The notes under the pieces are model-generated. The model had not been told where the DNA came from. It did not search any database and saw only the letters and a program-made list of their open reading frames with translations. A program made the translations under genes and the position numbers. 13,760 nucleotides of DNA, taken from positions 1-13,760 of the forward strand of contig URWZ01000017.1 in assembly GCA_900551625.1 (NCBI GenBank). Reading direction: 5' to 3'. Below are positions 13,713 to 13,760 of this stretch, piece by piece. How positions within the stretch are numbered: position 1 is the stretch's first letter; the number at the start of each line of letters is the position of its first letter. Source of the stretch: an uncultured Collinsella sp. GTDB taxonomy: Bacteria > Actinomycetota > Coriobacteriia > Coriobacteriales > Coriobacteriaceae.

Positions 13713-13760
13713 CTGTCTCTTATACACATCTGACGCTGCCGACGATATGCAGTGTGTAGA
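13713..13760. other. Illumina Nextera adapter contamination at contig end
   Basis: CTGTCTCTTATACACATCT at 13713-13731 is the Nextera transposon mosaic end, followed by GACGCTGCCGACGA (13732-13745), the read-1 side adapter. TATGCAGT (13746-13753) is the reverse complement of i5 index S506 (ACTGCATA), and GTGTAGA (13754-13760) starts the flow-cell adapter. None of this is biological sequence; the genome ends at 13712. Confidence 0.98.

Noticed and set aside
13145..13759. 204-codon plus-strand frame at the contig end
   Set aside because: It is antisense to tatD and tcdA and ends in translated adapter sequence.

Overview
The window looks like chromosomal DNA of a gut actinobacterium of the Coriobacteriia, most likely Collinsella. 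This is inferred from the high GC of the genes, strong GGAGG-type ribosome binding sites, hairpin terminators and gene content; no rRNA or other decisive marker is present. The right end is a raw contig edge: the last 48 bases are Illumina Nextera adapter, not genome.

Layout. (1) 1-222: the 3' end of pgi (+), followed by a terminator. (2) 364-3232: a three-gene minus-strand cassette of an unrecognised protein, a complete ClpP-like serine peptidase and a VirD4/TraG-type ATPase that lacks a membrane anchor. The last two overlap by 8 bases. No relaxase, integrase or mating-channel gene is visible, so this is either a remnant of a conjugative element or a separate small ATPase-plus-peptidase system. 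(3) 3721-5287: two HAD-superfamily phosphatases (+), a Cof-type and a beta-phosphoglucomutase-like one, each followed by a compact hairpin terminator. (4) 5438-12218: a GntR/UTRA regulator and then a five-gene operon: YfcC/DcuC-family carrier, divergent amidohydrolase, FrlC-like epimerase, FrlB-like deglycase and FrlD-like kinase. (5) 12261-12491: an AT-rich 231-bp element with perfect 30-bp terminal inverted repeats, between convergent genes. (6) 12498-13712: tatD and the 3' part of tcdA (-), then adapter.

How the main operon works (inferred from family assignments). A glycated amino acid (Amadori compound) would enter through the carrier and be phosphorylated on its sugar by the PfkB kinase. 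The SIS-domain deglycase would then split it into an amino acid and glucose 6-phosphate, while the TIM-barrel epimerase would bring in the C3 epimer. The B, C and D enzymes match the fructoselysine (frl) set. The carrier belongs to the DcuC-like group, as does FraA, the fructose-asparagine carrier of Salmonella, rather than to the FrlA amino-acid permease type. The amidohydrolase is not part of either classical pathway, so the exact substrate is open. A cluster of five GAACG/CGTTC pentamers sits between the regulator gene and the carrier gene and partly overlaps the predicted transcription start; it is the best candidate operator.

Most worth following up: the ATPase-ClpP cassette, the hybrid frl/fra operon with its unusual amidohydrolase, and the inverted-repeat element.
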